From: Adiantum capillus-veneris
Lineage: Eukaryota; Streptophyta; Polypodiopsida; Polypodiales; Pteridaceae
DNA: 64,000 nucleotides
Direction: 5' to 3'
Assembly: GCA_014529385.2 (NCBI GenBank)
Contig: CM043959.1
Coordinates: 54,562,253 to 54,626,252, forward strand
Shown here: positions 43,818-54,290 of the stretch, in pieces
How the letters are laid out: the number at the start of each line of letters is the position of its first letter
How positions within the stretch are numbered: position 1 is the first letter of the stretch
Notes under the pieces: model-generated
Databases searched by the model: none
Seen by the model: the letters and a program-made list of their open reading frames with translations, nothing else
Told to the model about the DNA's origin: nothing
Made by a program: the position numbers and the translations under genes

Positions 43818-44178
43818 GGTAAATGCTGCACCTGATGTGAAAATTGCCCGAAAATAGGAGAAATGGAGCGGGAACAACCTGTGCTATATAGCACAAACCG
43901 TAGAAGACTATAAGGCACCTATTATACAGAAAACGGCACTGACAAAAATTCTGCAGAAAATGACGAAATAGCCTGTGCAGTACTGCCTGTAGTGGAAACG
44001 GAGGCCGAAATGAGCCCAAATCAAAATTCTGAGCAGACCAAGCTCGTTGAGCTTCCCAAAATATTTGTCGACCTACGAACCCTCACCAAAGCTCACTGAA
44101 ATCGGAGAAAGTGAGCAGGCGTGTGCTGGAGCAACTGGCGACTAACCCCGGGAGGACGTGACCTGCTCTGATACCAAT

Positions 44179-44405
44179 TGTTGGAATTAGGGTTGCAGAG
44201 AAACGCACACAGCTTGGAGAAGACGAAGGAAGCTCAAGGCACACAATAGAGAGTGTATTACTTGGTGTGCAATGGAAAGATAGATAGCCCTAGAGTGATG
44301 GGCGTATATACAATGCACGGGGGAAAAAACCTCCTAAAGAGGGAAAAAATGCCCCGGCGGTCCTAGTGTGTTCACACACATCACTACCACATGTATATGG
44401 TAACA
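44179..44405 (-). repeat. LTR of Copia-1 (5' LTR in element orientation)
   Basis: 227 bp, adjoining the iMet PBS complement (GCTCTGATACCAA at 44165-44177 on the plus strand). Confidence 0.95.
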
Positions 44406-44410
44406 TAAAC

Positions 44411-45270
44411 GTCATTTGTAATGAGTAGTTATTCTAGTTTGAGAAGCCAGGGTGCAATGGCACTTCCAGATTGTAAATACAAAGCCATTTGACCCTTTCA
44501 ACCCCATTTTTTGTTAAACCTAAGGTAGCCTTAGTATATAAGGTACCTAGGTTATTTTGTAAAAAAAGACTTTTTCATAATCAAACTTTAGCGCTGCCGA
44601 CTACTGTGTGTGAGAGAGAAAGAGAGTGAGCGTGAGCTTCATCCTCTCGCTACGTCCGGCTCGCTCAACACATTGGAGATCCGACTGCACCATTGCGATA
44701 GGCTCGAGGAGAGCTACGCGAAAACGCCAAGCATTCCACGCGAGACGAAGCGCACACACCGACGCATCTACGAGCTATTTGTGGCCGTAAGTGTATCAAA
44801 TGATGTATGTTTTGTGCGTGCTAGTAGTGTATAGAATCGTGGCGACATAAGCTACACATAGGCACTCATAAATTTCAGTTTCGGGCACTTTCCAAATTCG
44901 GCTCTGTCATCCTACGCGTTTTCTGCAGATGGGTTTAGAGTGAGGGTTTTGAGTGTAGAAGCTTAGGGACAGGTGTGTCCTAGTGAGGGGATGGTGTTCC
45001 TTCAGTTTCGTATGATTCTGGCATGATTAGGTGAGTTACCTTCCGTATGTGTGTATGTGGCTAGGTGGTGTAGTTGAGAGCAGTGAGGTTCTTGATTGTG
45101 GTTTAGTTGGCCTTCCAGAGTGTTGTATGTGTAGGATGGTCTTAGCCTGACAAGCTAAAGAGATTTCCTCTGTGTGCCTATCGTGTCATCTGTGTCCTCG
45201 ATTGAAATTATGTTGATCTAGGTAGTGTTGCATGCACTTTATGGGTGTGTGAGTCGCTTCCCATCCAACA
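44411..45270 (+). repeat. 5' LTR of Gy-N, remainder
   Basis: Continues exactly where 39649 stopped (after the 44406-44410 duplication). A TATATAAGG box is at 44535-44543. A GA-rich block is at about 44608-44628. Within it CATCCTACGCGTTTTC (about 44909) is a half-copy of the palindrome that is repeated in the leader. It ends CCATCCAACA. Confidence 0.92.
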
Positions 45271-45271
45271 T

Positions 45272-45289
45272 TGGCACCGTTGTCGGGGA
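45272..45289 (+). other. Primer-binding site of Gy-N (tRNA-Asp type)
   Basis: TGGCACCGTTGTCGGGGA, matching the Athila/Tat-type PBS at 16 of 18 positions. The two differences are G-to-A and C-to-T at CpG sites. Confidence 0.8.
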
Positions 45290-47687
45290 CACAAGGACCT
45301 AAGTAGGTTTCCTACTAACACTCGTGTGATTGTTGCTTGATTTAGTTTCGGCTAAAGAAAGCGTTTTTCTTAAGTGGATCCGGAAGAGGATATTCCGTGA
45401 TCAAGTGGATAGCCATGAAGCGTGTGTCTTGCCGAGGGTTTGCGACTAGATAGGTTTAGTTAGGATTTGTGGATTAGAGTAGTTTTTGGTGGTCGAGTGA
45501 TTTGTGAGGTGATAAAAGCGTTTGCTAGTCCGTGTGTGGCAGTGAAGCGTTTTTCTACTCATAGATGCAAAACCCCATATGATTTGTAGGAGTAGCTTTA
45601 GGTAAGTGATCCGATTCTGATCTAGAGCTATTCAACATTGAATTATTTGCTAAAGTGCTTGATTGCATTTGAAATCACGAAAAAGTGTGCTTTTGAGGGT
45701 AAAAATGCATTAAACAAGCTTTTGTGGATATTTTTGTATGACTGACTGATGCTGTGCATATAAAAGAGCATTTGCTAGGGTTCTGTGAAGAAAACCTGCA
45801 ATTCTGTAAACATAGACATCCTACGCGTAGGATGTCTCAAGGGGGTTCTAGAGACCAAATTTGAAAATTCTGACTGCACGAGTGGGTTCAGAGGGTAGGT
45901 TTTGCCCTAGTAACATATTGACTTGGGTGTTTTTCCCTATTTTTGTTGACCAAAAGCCAAAAGGCGTAGTCAGAAAACATAAAATTTCAGAAAAGACTTA
46001 AATTGAGTGATTTTTGCATGTTTTTGCAATTGTGAAGCATACTTGCACTTGCTGAGAGCATAAGGAGGCATCAGGGACACTTCAGACTCAAAAAATCAGT
46101 AGTAGACATCCTACGTGTAGGATGTCTACAGGGTGATCTGGGTATTTTTTTGAAAATTTGCGGTTACCAGTGTGTTTAGAAGGTAGGTTTTACCCTATTT
46201 TCACCTGGAAAGTGGAAATTTGACCAAATTTTGACAGATCAAAGCCAAAAGACGAGAATTACCGGACATCCTATCCAAATTGTGCCCAAGGCATAATTTT
46301 TGAGACCAAACCATAGGGTGACTTCATGTGCGTGTTATACATGATGTTTTGAGTGCATGTGATAAATTTCATCTCATTTGGGTCAGTGAAAGGGAAGATT
46401 GAACAGACTTTAGCATTTTTGACTGAAAAAGGCAAGAATAGCTAGTTTTGGGGGTCTTTTGACATCCAAACTCAAATCTAAGCATAGCATTGGGTTGCTG
46501 ACATCAAGGGGAAGCTGTGGGACAAGTCTGGGGTCAAACAGGCCAAAGAGACATCCTACGCGTAGGATGTCTTCTGTGTGATTTTGGACTCTAAACACAA
46601 TTCTGAGCATACCACATTGATCAGCACCTTAAGGGGAGTCTGTGGTTCAAATTTGGGGCAATTCTGAGCAGTTAGACATCCTACGCGTAGGATGTCTAAT
46701 GAATAATTCTGAAACCAAAATTCTACTGTGACCATACCATGCTGTCATATAGCCTTAGGCAAGCCTCCTAGTAAATTTTGGTCCAATTTGGAGTTGATTT
46801 GACTGGTGAATTCATCAGAACAGACATCAAGCTTTTGGAGAAGATTCTTGAGCATTTGACCAACCTAAAGGTGTCAGAATCAAAAAGTAAAAATAGCTGT
46901 GAGCTTAGCACATCAAGGGGAAGCTACATTGCAAGTTTGAGTTGAAACAGAGGAAAAAGACATCCTACGCGTAGGATGTCTCCAGCTTGATTTAGGACTC
47001 CAAACCAACCTATGAGCACACCACTGTAATCAACACATCAAGGAGAAGCTAGGGTGAAAATTTCAAGTCATTCTGAGCAAAAAGACATCCTACGCGTAGG
47101 ATATCTCAAGGCCATTTTTAGATCCAAATGAAATTCTGAGCATACCATTGTGTTGCTGTGGACTTAAGGGGAGTCTCTGGACCAAATTTTGATAAATTCT
47201 GAGCATATACACATCCTACGCGTAGCATGTCTCTAGGCCAGTTTTAGGGTCCAACTGTACTTTTGACCATACAGAAGTGTTCACAGTGTCACAGAGATCC
47301 CAAATCTTCTTTTAAAATTGAATTTGGACTCATTTTGACCAGTCTAAACTGCATTTCACTGTTTAGGCCATAACTTTCACAAACGGTATCGGATCGGAAA
47401 AGTTTTTATATCAAAATGTAGCCTGAGAGCGGCTCTACAGATCTTAGAGCGTAACTTGAACTAAATGTATACCCACGGAAACCATTTAGTTCAAGTTTGA
47501 AAAAAACGTCAATTGAGGCCTCAAAATTCATCCGCAAGTTAGTGGTGTCTAAAAGCGACAATTTGTGAGAATTGTGACGAAAGGGTTGCGGTTTTGGACA
47601 TAGTTTCGACTTTTCCCTAACCAAGGCACTTGAACACAGTGGACTAAGTCTACTTGAACCAAGCAAAAGCTCTTAAGCCAAGAAATC
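45290..47687 (+). other. Leader of Gy-N with palindrome array
   Basis: 2.4 kb without an ORF. From 45814 to 47232 it contains seven copies of a 24-bp palindrome set in poorly conserved units. These units share phrases such as TTCTGAGCATACCA, CTTAAGGGGAGTCT and CATCAAGGGGAAGCT. It should be the 5' untranslated part of the genomic RNA. Confidence 0.8.
45814..47232. repeat. Seven copies of a 24-bp perfect palindrome
   Basis: Each copy is AGACATCCTACG followed by its own reverse complement. Positions: 45814-45837, 46104-46127 (one change), 46549-46572, 46674-46697, 46958-46981, 47083-47106 (one change) and 47209-47232 (two changes). Four copies are exact. Spacings are 290, 445, 125, 284, 125 and 126 bp, so the underlying unit is about 125 bp with some units lost or decayed. 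The core ACGCGT fits the CGCG-box consensus of plant CAMTA factors (family knowledge). As RNA each copy could pair with itself in a second molecule. Confidence 0.95.
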
Positions 47688-48212
47688 ATGTCTACCCTAG
47701 ATTCAAACGCAACTTACACAAGCTTGGAGATCCCGACGATAGAGGAATATCCTCCCACAATGGATCTTCCAAACTTGCAATTGATAAAGACCCATCTTGT
47801 TGAGAGAGTTTGGATGATTGGTCATGAGAGTGAAGGACTATATAGATACATTGACGACAATGAGGTCAATCTTTATAGGTGCTCAGATCCATACCTAGAA
47901 GAGATAATGGATTACAAGCTCTTATATGTCTACACATACGGAGTTGACTGTCAATGGTGATCTATAGTTGTCGACAAGTATGGACGAGAATACAGAGTTG
48001 TAGAAAGCACAAATCCACAGACTGTACTAGAAAGAGGTGGATATTTGGTCAATGAAGGACCACAAATGCCTCCACCAAACACGAGAATTCCTATAGGAAT
48101 TCCAACAAGAGAGCCACCAGGATTCCCTTCAAGAGCGATAACGAGAGAAGGATTGGGAGAGTCTCTGGTTAGGCTTGTAGACAATCGACAAGTTAGACCA
48201 TCAAATGGGTAA
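47688..48212 (+). pseudogene. gag: gag N-terminal segment of Gy-N
   Basis: ATG at 47688 starts MSTLDSNATYTSLEIPTIEE. TGA at 47958 interrupts after VYTYGVDCQW; the frame then continues to TAA at 48210. The next frame picks up about there with WVNRKYSGDKDPRDHVTAFR, so a frameshift separates this segment from the gag core. There are no recognised motifs in the segment itself. Confidence 0.65.
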
Positions 48213-50143
48213 ACAGAAAATACTCCGGAGATAAAGATCCTAGAGATCACGTAACGGCTTTTAGAAGAGTGATTAGAGCAGAGGAAGTTTCAGATTTTGC
48301 GACACAGTTTGCGGGATTTGGATTGACTCTAGAAGATGATGCAGCTACATGCTTCGACTCGGTGGAAAAATGGGATTTTGAGACCCTAGATGAGCTGTTT
48401 GAGGAGTTCATTGAAGAATTCTCACCAAAAGGCATTGCTCACAACACAGTCTCGCAAATCCATAGATTCAAACAGAAAGAGAATGAATCAGTACGCAAAG
48501 CATCATTACGGCTCAAAAGATATGTTAAGCTCTGCCCGAGAGCGGAATTACCTACGCAAGCACGACTGATGTTGATCTTTATCCAGGGAATGAGAGATGA
48601 GGGCCTTCAGAAGGATTTGCATATGATAAGGAGGATGACGCTAAACGAGTTGATCAAAGAAGCTCTTTATCTAGTGGATAACTGTGAGGCATACAAAGAA
48701 ACGGACTTAAAGAGTCAAGGAGATGACACATCCTCTCAGCACAGTGTTTCACAGATAAGTGAGTCCATTTCCAAGCCAACGGCACCTATTGATCAAGAAA
48801 AGCTTATTGACGACTTGGTCAAGAGGTTGATTCCTCTTGTAAGGTCTGATTCGGGAGAGCCGAAGTGGTGTGAAATTGAGAGAAAATGGACGAACCATAC
48901 CGGGGAAGAGTGCTATTATAACATGGAAAATGCTTGGGAGAGGTATGTACAACCTGTTCCAGAAGCACCTACTCCACCTAGATACATTACTGGGAATGCG
49001 CCAAGACCAGTAGGAGTTTTAAGGCCACAACTTGTCTTAGGACAAAAACCTCCGCTGCCAGGTGCCAGAATTCCGGTAGACATGAGATACATGCCAATGA
49101 TGGAAGCATCAAAAAAACCAACGCTAGTACCAACTACAATGTGGTATAGCAACCAAAGTGAGTACTACCCTTCAAAGCAACAAAATGTGAGAGAAACACA
49201 TGGAGTGGTGAGGCCGATACAACCTCCAACTCCTGGGTTTCAGTCAAAAGAAATAAGGTATGAAATGGACGAAAGGACATTGCGATTCATTGCAAATAGC
49301 GGCTTATCTAGGTCATAGCTTGCTTATAGCCAAGAGGAAATGCTAAAAGAATCTCCTCAACCAGAGACAGATTGTCACAAAAGTCGTGACAACCACTTGG
49401 TCAAACAATGTCCTCATACGGAGATCATTGAAGTAAATGCCTATTGTCTTGAGTGTGGCATCACTCACTTGATCCCCGATTGCCCGAAAAAACCAAACCA
49501 AATCAGGAAAATCACGACAAATGTATCAGGGATTGTTCAGCTACCTAGTAGCTCAGAAAATGAAAGTGTTGTACCAGTTCAAGTGGTTACGAGAGCACAA
49601 GCTCAAAGGAAAGCTGATGATAATCCAGAGACAAAGAACACGGAAAGTGACACGAGTCCAAAGACAGATGATGGACCAAAGATAGACGCACCTAGTCAGA
49701 AAACCAAGAGCAAACGAAATAGTTGGAAAGCTAGAAAGACTAGGATGAAAGCACACAGGGAACGAGAGCAAAAATCCCTAGATGAGAAGCTTAACAAAGC
49801 TGAGGAGAAGATAAAACAACATGAGGAAAAGGAGGCACCTTCTCTTACACAGATGGTTAAACCTCTAGAAGAACCATCCACGGATGAGAAACCGAAAAGT
49901 GCTAGTTCAGGAGGATCTGTGTTGGCAGAGAAGGTTAATGAGACATTAGATGCCCTCTTGAAAGCCTATGATGAAAGGCACAAAAACAATCAAACCCAAG
50001 AACAAAGGTGGATGACATATCCCTATGCGGAGCTAGAAAAACAAAGGTTTGAAATGTGCCAGAAAATGATTCAAACAGCCCAAGCTTTACTAGAACCACC
50101 AGTTGCAAAACCTAAGGACCTGATGCGTGTCATGCCTACATAA
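48206..50143 (+). pseudogene. gag: gag core and zinc knuckles of Gy-N
   Basis: The conserved gag core reads YSGDKDPRDHVTAFRRVI, then CFDSVEKWDFETLDELFEEF, RFKQKENESVRKASLRLKRY and LMLIFIQGMRDEGLQ. TAG at 49316-49318 is the only stop before the TAA at 50141. After it come CHKSRDNHLVKQCP and CLECGITHLIPDCP, two knuckles that parallel those of Gy-A2. A Lys/Glu-rich coiled-coil follows (ARKTRMKAHREREQKSLDEK). The protein would form particles and bind RNA. With so few stops it may be recently inactivated, or read through. Confidence 0.8.
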
Positions 50144-51595
50144 GTAATCCCACCAAACCAGGAACTAAAAGAGCTAGATTCTAGTCATGAGCACAGACCA
50201 AACCTCAAAGACCCAGCATTAGAACCAAGGATAGTACTGAATACCACGGATAACTCTTCCGAGGGATTTCACCAAGCTATACCTGAGGATTGTAAAGAGA
50301 TAGATGGTCTTGACGAATTATGGAAACAAGTCAGAGAGGCCAATGAAGCCGATGACCTAAGAAGACAAGTAGACAAGACTGGTGATGAACGAGGAGTGTT
50401 TCTACCACCAATAGAGGAATTCGAGACTGGATCTCAAATGAATCTAGACGTGCAATCGTGTTGGGGCGACAAAGGATCTGTACAATCTATGGATAGTCAA
50501 CCCCATTCGCTAAGAACACTACCGTCCTACATGGGAGAGTACGAGACCGAGTCAGATGTGGTTGCAGTCCCATCAAAGAGACAGTCTCCCAACAAGGCCA
50601 TCGATTCAAAGGGGCTAGTAGATATTCTATCTACCCGAGTCACTTGTACAATAATGTTAGCCGAGTTGCTCAGAATAAGACCAAACATGTGGACTAATGT
50701 GGGTAAATGTCTAGAGAAATTTGGTGTAAAAACCCCAATGACTCAAATCGAGGAAGGCATCAAAGAGCTTGAAATGCCTCGACTAAATACTAGGCCAGTG
50801 CCATTAAACAAGGTAGGCGAGTATTACGAGGGAGAAGATGGAAACACCACACTTCCTTTGGAATTCAATGGTGTAAAAACCATGGCAATCCTTGACACTG
50901 GGGCTGGTGTGGCCATTGCAACCAAAGAGGTTTGGAAAAAATGGGGACAACCTGCCTTGATATCCACACGAATGACCCTGCAGCTTGCAGACGGACACAA
51001 GGAAAAGCCCCTAGGACTGCTAGAAAAAGTACTTGTTACTTCTTGTGGCATTGAATATGAACACACTTTTGCTGTTGTTGACTTTGGCAAGAAGAACAAC
51101 TATGACATCATTCTGGGAAGACCATTCATGCGACAATTGAAAATGGTCCAAGATTGGGGTTATGACCATATATACCTGAGACATATGGAAACCATAACAA
51201 AGATAAACTTGAGGGACCATAGCTATAGGGATGTGACGAGAACACCGGTTGAGGAGTTTGATTCCGCCACAGTAGCAGGATCAGAACTTCCAACTTGGTT
51301 AGGTAAGCCTAAAGAACTGTGGATGTGTGGAGCTTCACAATGTGGTAGCTTGAAATGTGAGGAATGTATCCTAGAACGGGTTATAGAGGACAGGGACTAT
51401 ATCCTAGAACCATTTCCTGAAGAAGAGTTAGAGCCTTTTGGATGGGAACACATCTTGGCTACTCTGGACGTGTGCGCCGTGAAGGATGCTCCCACAACAA
51501 AGTTTTGTGATGAAAATGGCTATGATGTCGTTCCTTATTTTGCAGTGAGTGTAATCCAGGAAAACGAAGAGGTCCAGACATCAACAAACTCTTGA
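50144..51595 (+). CDS. Protease ORF of Gy-N (intact DTG retropepsin)
   Basis: Same frame as gag, after the TAA at 50141; without its own early ATG it was probably translated as part of Gag-Pol. An acidic N-terminal part is followed by MAILDTGAGVAIATKEVW, with the catalytic Asp-Thr-Gly at 50894-50902, and DIILGRPFMRQLKMVQDW near 51107-51160, the second retropepsin motif. After the fold the sequence has a CGASQCGSLKCEEC cluster, possibly metal-binding, at about 51328-51366. It would mature Gag. The catalytic motifs are intact, in contrast to the DGG of Gy-A2. It ends in TGA at 51593-51595. Confidence 0.82.
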   Translation, partial: VIPPNQELKELDSSHEHRPNLKDPALEPRIVLNTTDNSSEGFHQAIPEDCKEIDGLDELWKQVREANEADDLRRQVDKTGDERGVFLPPIEEFETGSQMNLDVQSCWGDKGSVQSMDSQPHSLRTLPSYMGEYETESDVVAVPSKRQSPNKAIDSKGLVDILSTRVTCTIMLAELLRIRPNMWTNVGKCLEKFGVKTPMTQIEEGIKELEMPRLNTRPVPLNKVGEYYEGEDGNTTLPLEFNGVKTMAILDTGAGVAIATKEVWKKWGQPALISTRMTLQLADGHKEKPLGLLEKVLVTSCGIEYEHTFAVVDFGKKNNYDIILGRPFMRQLKMVQDWGYDHIYLRHMETITKINLRDHSYRDVTRTPVEEFDSATVAGSELPTWLGKPKELWMCGASQCGSLKCEECILERVIEDRDYILEPFPEEELEPFGWEHILATLDVCAVKDAPTTKFCDENGYDVVPYFAVSVIQENEEVQTSTNS

Positions 51596-52680
51596 AATAA
51601 GGAGCAAACAAAGAAATGTGGAGAATCAAAAGATGAAGAAGACGACGAGTTCTATGACTCTGTAGAACACTTCGAGCTTCACGAAGATCAACGACCCGGG
51701 AATCAATGTCATCACTACTCGAATAACGTGCATCAAAAGTGGATTCCAAAGTCCTTGGTGAAAACACAACCACCACAAGCATCCTCATACACGGCTTCTA
51801 ATAAGGATGCAAAGACTCAGCTAGGAGGAATACGACCAGAGCAACGAGCTAACAATGCTCTAATCAATGGGCTAGAAAAGTCCTCCAAGAAACTACCACC
51901 CACGAGCAAACAGATAGTAACTTTCCACGACCAGCCAAAAATCAAGGGAAAGTACAAGAAGTCAACCTTGCTGAGGATAGTAGCGATAGTGATGAATCTT
52001 ACGACATCCCCTATCATCAAATCAGCCCATCACTATCACCAACCCCTTCAGAAACAACCATGACAGGTCAAAAGAACAGGACAACAAGTCAAAGCCAAAA
52101 AGCTCGACAAATCTGGATACCAAAAAGCCAGATCGGCCAAAAACAGATATGGATCAAGAAGACAAAGATCTCTAATGACAAATCACAAGATCCAACACCA
52201 AAACAAAAACAAGGAAAGCGTGCACGAACGGGTAAGAATATCACAAAGTCGCAAGCTTTCACAACTCACGTTTGGGCTCCAAAGAAGTTGATTCAAGCAC
52301 AAAAAAGTCAGGAATTCATTTGGATTCCAAAACAACCACAGTATCAACTTTCAAAGCCTGAATCCCGACCCCAACCAAGCGTACAAGGGCTGAAGCAAAG
52401 ACCACTGTTGACTCACACAACAAAAAGGTGGATCCCAAAGAAGTCTCTTCAAACACAAACGAAGCACGGGCAAGTATGGGTTCCCAAACGAGCGTCAGCA
52501 ACAAAACAACCAATAATCACAAAGAAATGGGCCCCAAAGAAGAACAACAAAACTGTTGTCAGTGCATCGCCCCGCTTGAATTCTTACAATTCTTCCTACG
52601 ATTACAGTACAGTTAGAAGAGAGCAAGTCGCTTCAATCAAGCAACGATACAGGAGCTTCAAAGACCATTACATTTCTTAG
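51596..52680 (+). pseudogene. W-x-P-K repeat ORF of Gy-N
   Basis: Continues in the protease frame after TGA, through an acidic segment (KDEEDDEFYDSVEHFELHED). A frameshift near 51945-51960 then leads to the frame that ends at 52680. Eight Trp motifs are spaced irregularly: KWIPKS, IWIPKS, IWIKK, VWAPKK, IWIPKQ, RWIPKK, VWVPKR and KWAPKK. The sequence is Lys/Gln-rich and very basic, with no Cys/His or catalytic motif. The same motif follows the retropepsin-like domain of Gy-A1. The function is unknown; nucleic-acid or partner binding is a guess. Confidence 0.7.
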
Positions 52681-54278
52681 AATAGGAAGCCTCACCAACA
52701 AATGCCAATAAACAAATTGCTTATACCCACATCTTGCACAACATAAATCTTTTCCATGCATTGACTGTGCATGCATAATAGGGCTACATTACAAGGCCTG
52801 CATAGGCACAACTTTTAATTGCCCAAGCACAACACATACCCTTTGCGATACCCTGTCGTAAAGGATGACTCCAAATAGGAAGGGGGGAGGCATCCTGAAT
52901 GCGGACCTAACATTATGACTATTAGAGGGCAATGTTTTGTGAGATGCATTGAATTTTTGCGTTTTATTGTGATAAATTTTTGACGAAATTTAGAGTATAT
53001 GCCCTCATAGTAGTGTTACAAAGGAGTATGGGGACAAAATCCATATATGAGCCCCTAGGGACATGTGTATAGTGTACATAGCATTTAGATTTCTATTTGA
53101 ATGATTTTTCTTTTTGTTGAGTTGTTTTAAGATTTTCTTTGTTTATTATTAAGAAAAATAAAAAAATCCATAATCCACATGAAGAAAAGACCGACGAGAG
53201 GCCTGAGCACTACAAAGAGAAGAAGGTACAGGAAAACGATGAAACTTCATGAAGTATGTCTCAGTAGCCACTACAATAGCCGAAGAACTTGTCACAAAGT
53301 AGTGTCAACACGCAACCGACAAGTCATACAAGTCAGAGTCGAGTAGCTAAGCCACAAAATGAGTGAGGTGTTAGTCCCAAAGCTTCAAGTAATATTCTCT
53401 GTGGTCTAAGCATCTTAGCTATTCTAGGTACTGCTCAAGCTGGAAGAGTTGAGCATATTTACGTTGTGTCGCTCATGCTGGTATAGGTGAGCAAAAGAGT
53501 CGAAGTCTAAGTACTTAAGTCTGGTGAAGTGAAGGAGAAGGTCCAAAAGACACTCACGTACTGAGCCCTTCTTGGAAAGGTGGAAGCTATTGAGACATCT
53601 TTTGATGTCACATGTGCTACATTTATTCCTCGAAACACCCATCATCTCCTTCTTTCACATTGCATGCTTTTGTTGAGAAATTTCTCATATGCATATAGAG
53701 TGTCCCATAATTGGCACTTGCATCAGGCACTCTTTCCGTGTTTCACCCAAGCACTCACCTTTCATGAACATGTACTTCAAGTTCAACTGCTCAACTCCAA
53801 TAAGAGCGTATACCAAAGGCATTTTTTTCCCACCGGGTTTTTTCCCTTTGGTCATCCAGGTTTTAGACCCTAATCTAAAGACACCAATCACCATCCTCTT
53901 GTACATATTCCTTCTAAATCAACAATAAGGAAATGATACTCAAATCAATTGACAAATGAATTGGAGCACCAATTTCAGATCATATCATACTTCTCCTCAA
54001 TGGCGAGTCGAAGAATGGCCTACAATGACAACGCTGCAGACAACACTAACAACATGATTGCACAGGAACAAAGAAGTCCCCAATGAAGAAGAGCAGACAT
54101 AAAAGTAATTAGAGGATCTCAAAAGATGAATGGTTATGATGATCGATGTCCGCTCTAATGGATCATAGTTCTTGTTGTGGTTCGACAAAGTTACAAGCAG
54201 TGAAACAGATGAAGCCAAAACGAAAGCAAAGAACACATCGCCATCGACAATCAGTCATGTCGGGGATGACATGAACAC
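52681..54278 (+). other. Noncoding 3' region of Gy-N
   Basis: 1.6 kb between the last ORF and the PPT, where RT and integrase would be expected in a complete element. A secondary purine tract (AGGAAGGGGGGAGGC) is at 52878-52892. Frames here lack any recognisable pol motif. Confidence 0.7.
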
Positions 54279-54290
54279 GGAAGGGGGGAA
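54279..54290 (+). other. Polypurine tract of Gy-N
   Basis: GGAAGGGGGGAA directly before the 3' LTR; plus-strand primer. Confidence 0.85.

Larger units (their letters stand above)
39650..44405 (-). mobile_element. Copia-1, Ty1/copia LTR retrotransposon (minus strand)
   Basis: LTRs of 227 bp (39650-39876 and 44179-44405) begin TGTTGGAATT, end GGTAACA and differ at three positions by eye. The order on the minus strand is PBS (TTGGTATCAGAGC at about 44166-44178), gag, protease, integrase, RT and RNase H, which is copia order. The PPT is at about 39877-39889. TAAAC flanks it. A deletion in RT, one stop and one frameshift make it defective despite its youth. It inserted into the 5' LTR of Gy-N. 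Confidence 0.96.

Noticed and set aside
39855-43918. Many plus-strand ORFs inside Copia-1
   Set aside because: They are antisense shadows of the minus-strand gag-pol frames.
49696-49881. Minus-strand Cys/Ser-rich ORFs opposite the Gy-N gag
   Set aside because: They mirror the Lys/Glu-rich coiled coil of gag on the other strand.
52681-54278. Hidden pol of Gy-N
   Set aside because: I searched the region for RT (F/Y-x-DD), RNase H (DAS, TDH) and integrase (HHCC, DDE) blocks in the available frames and saw none.
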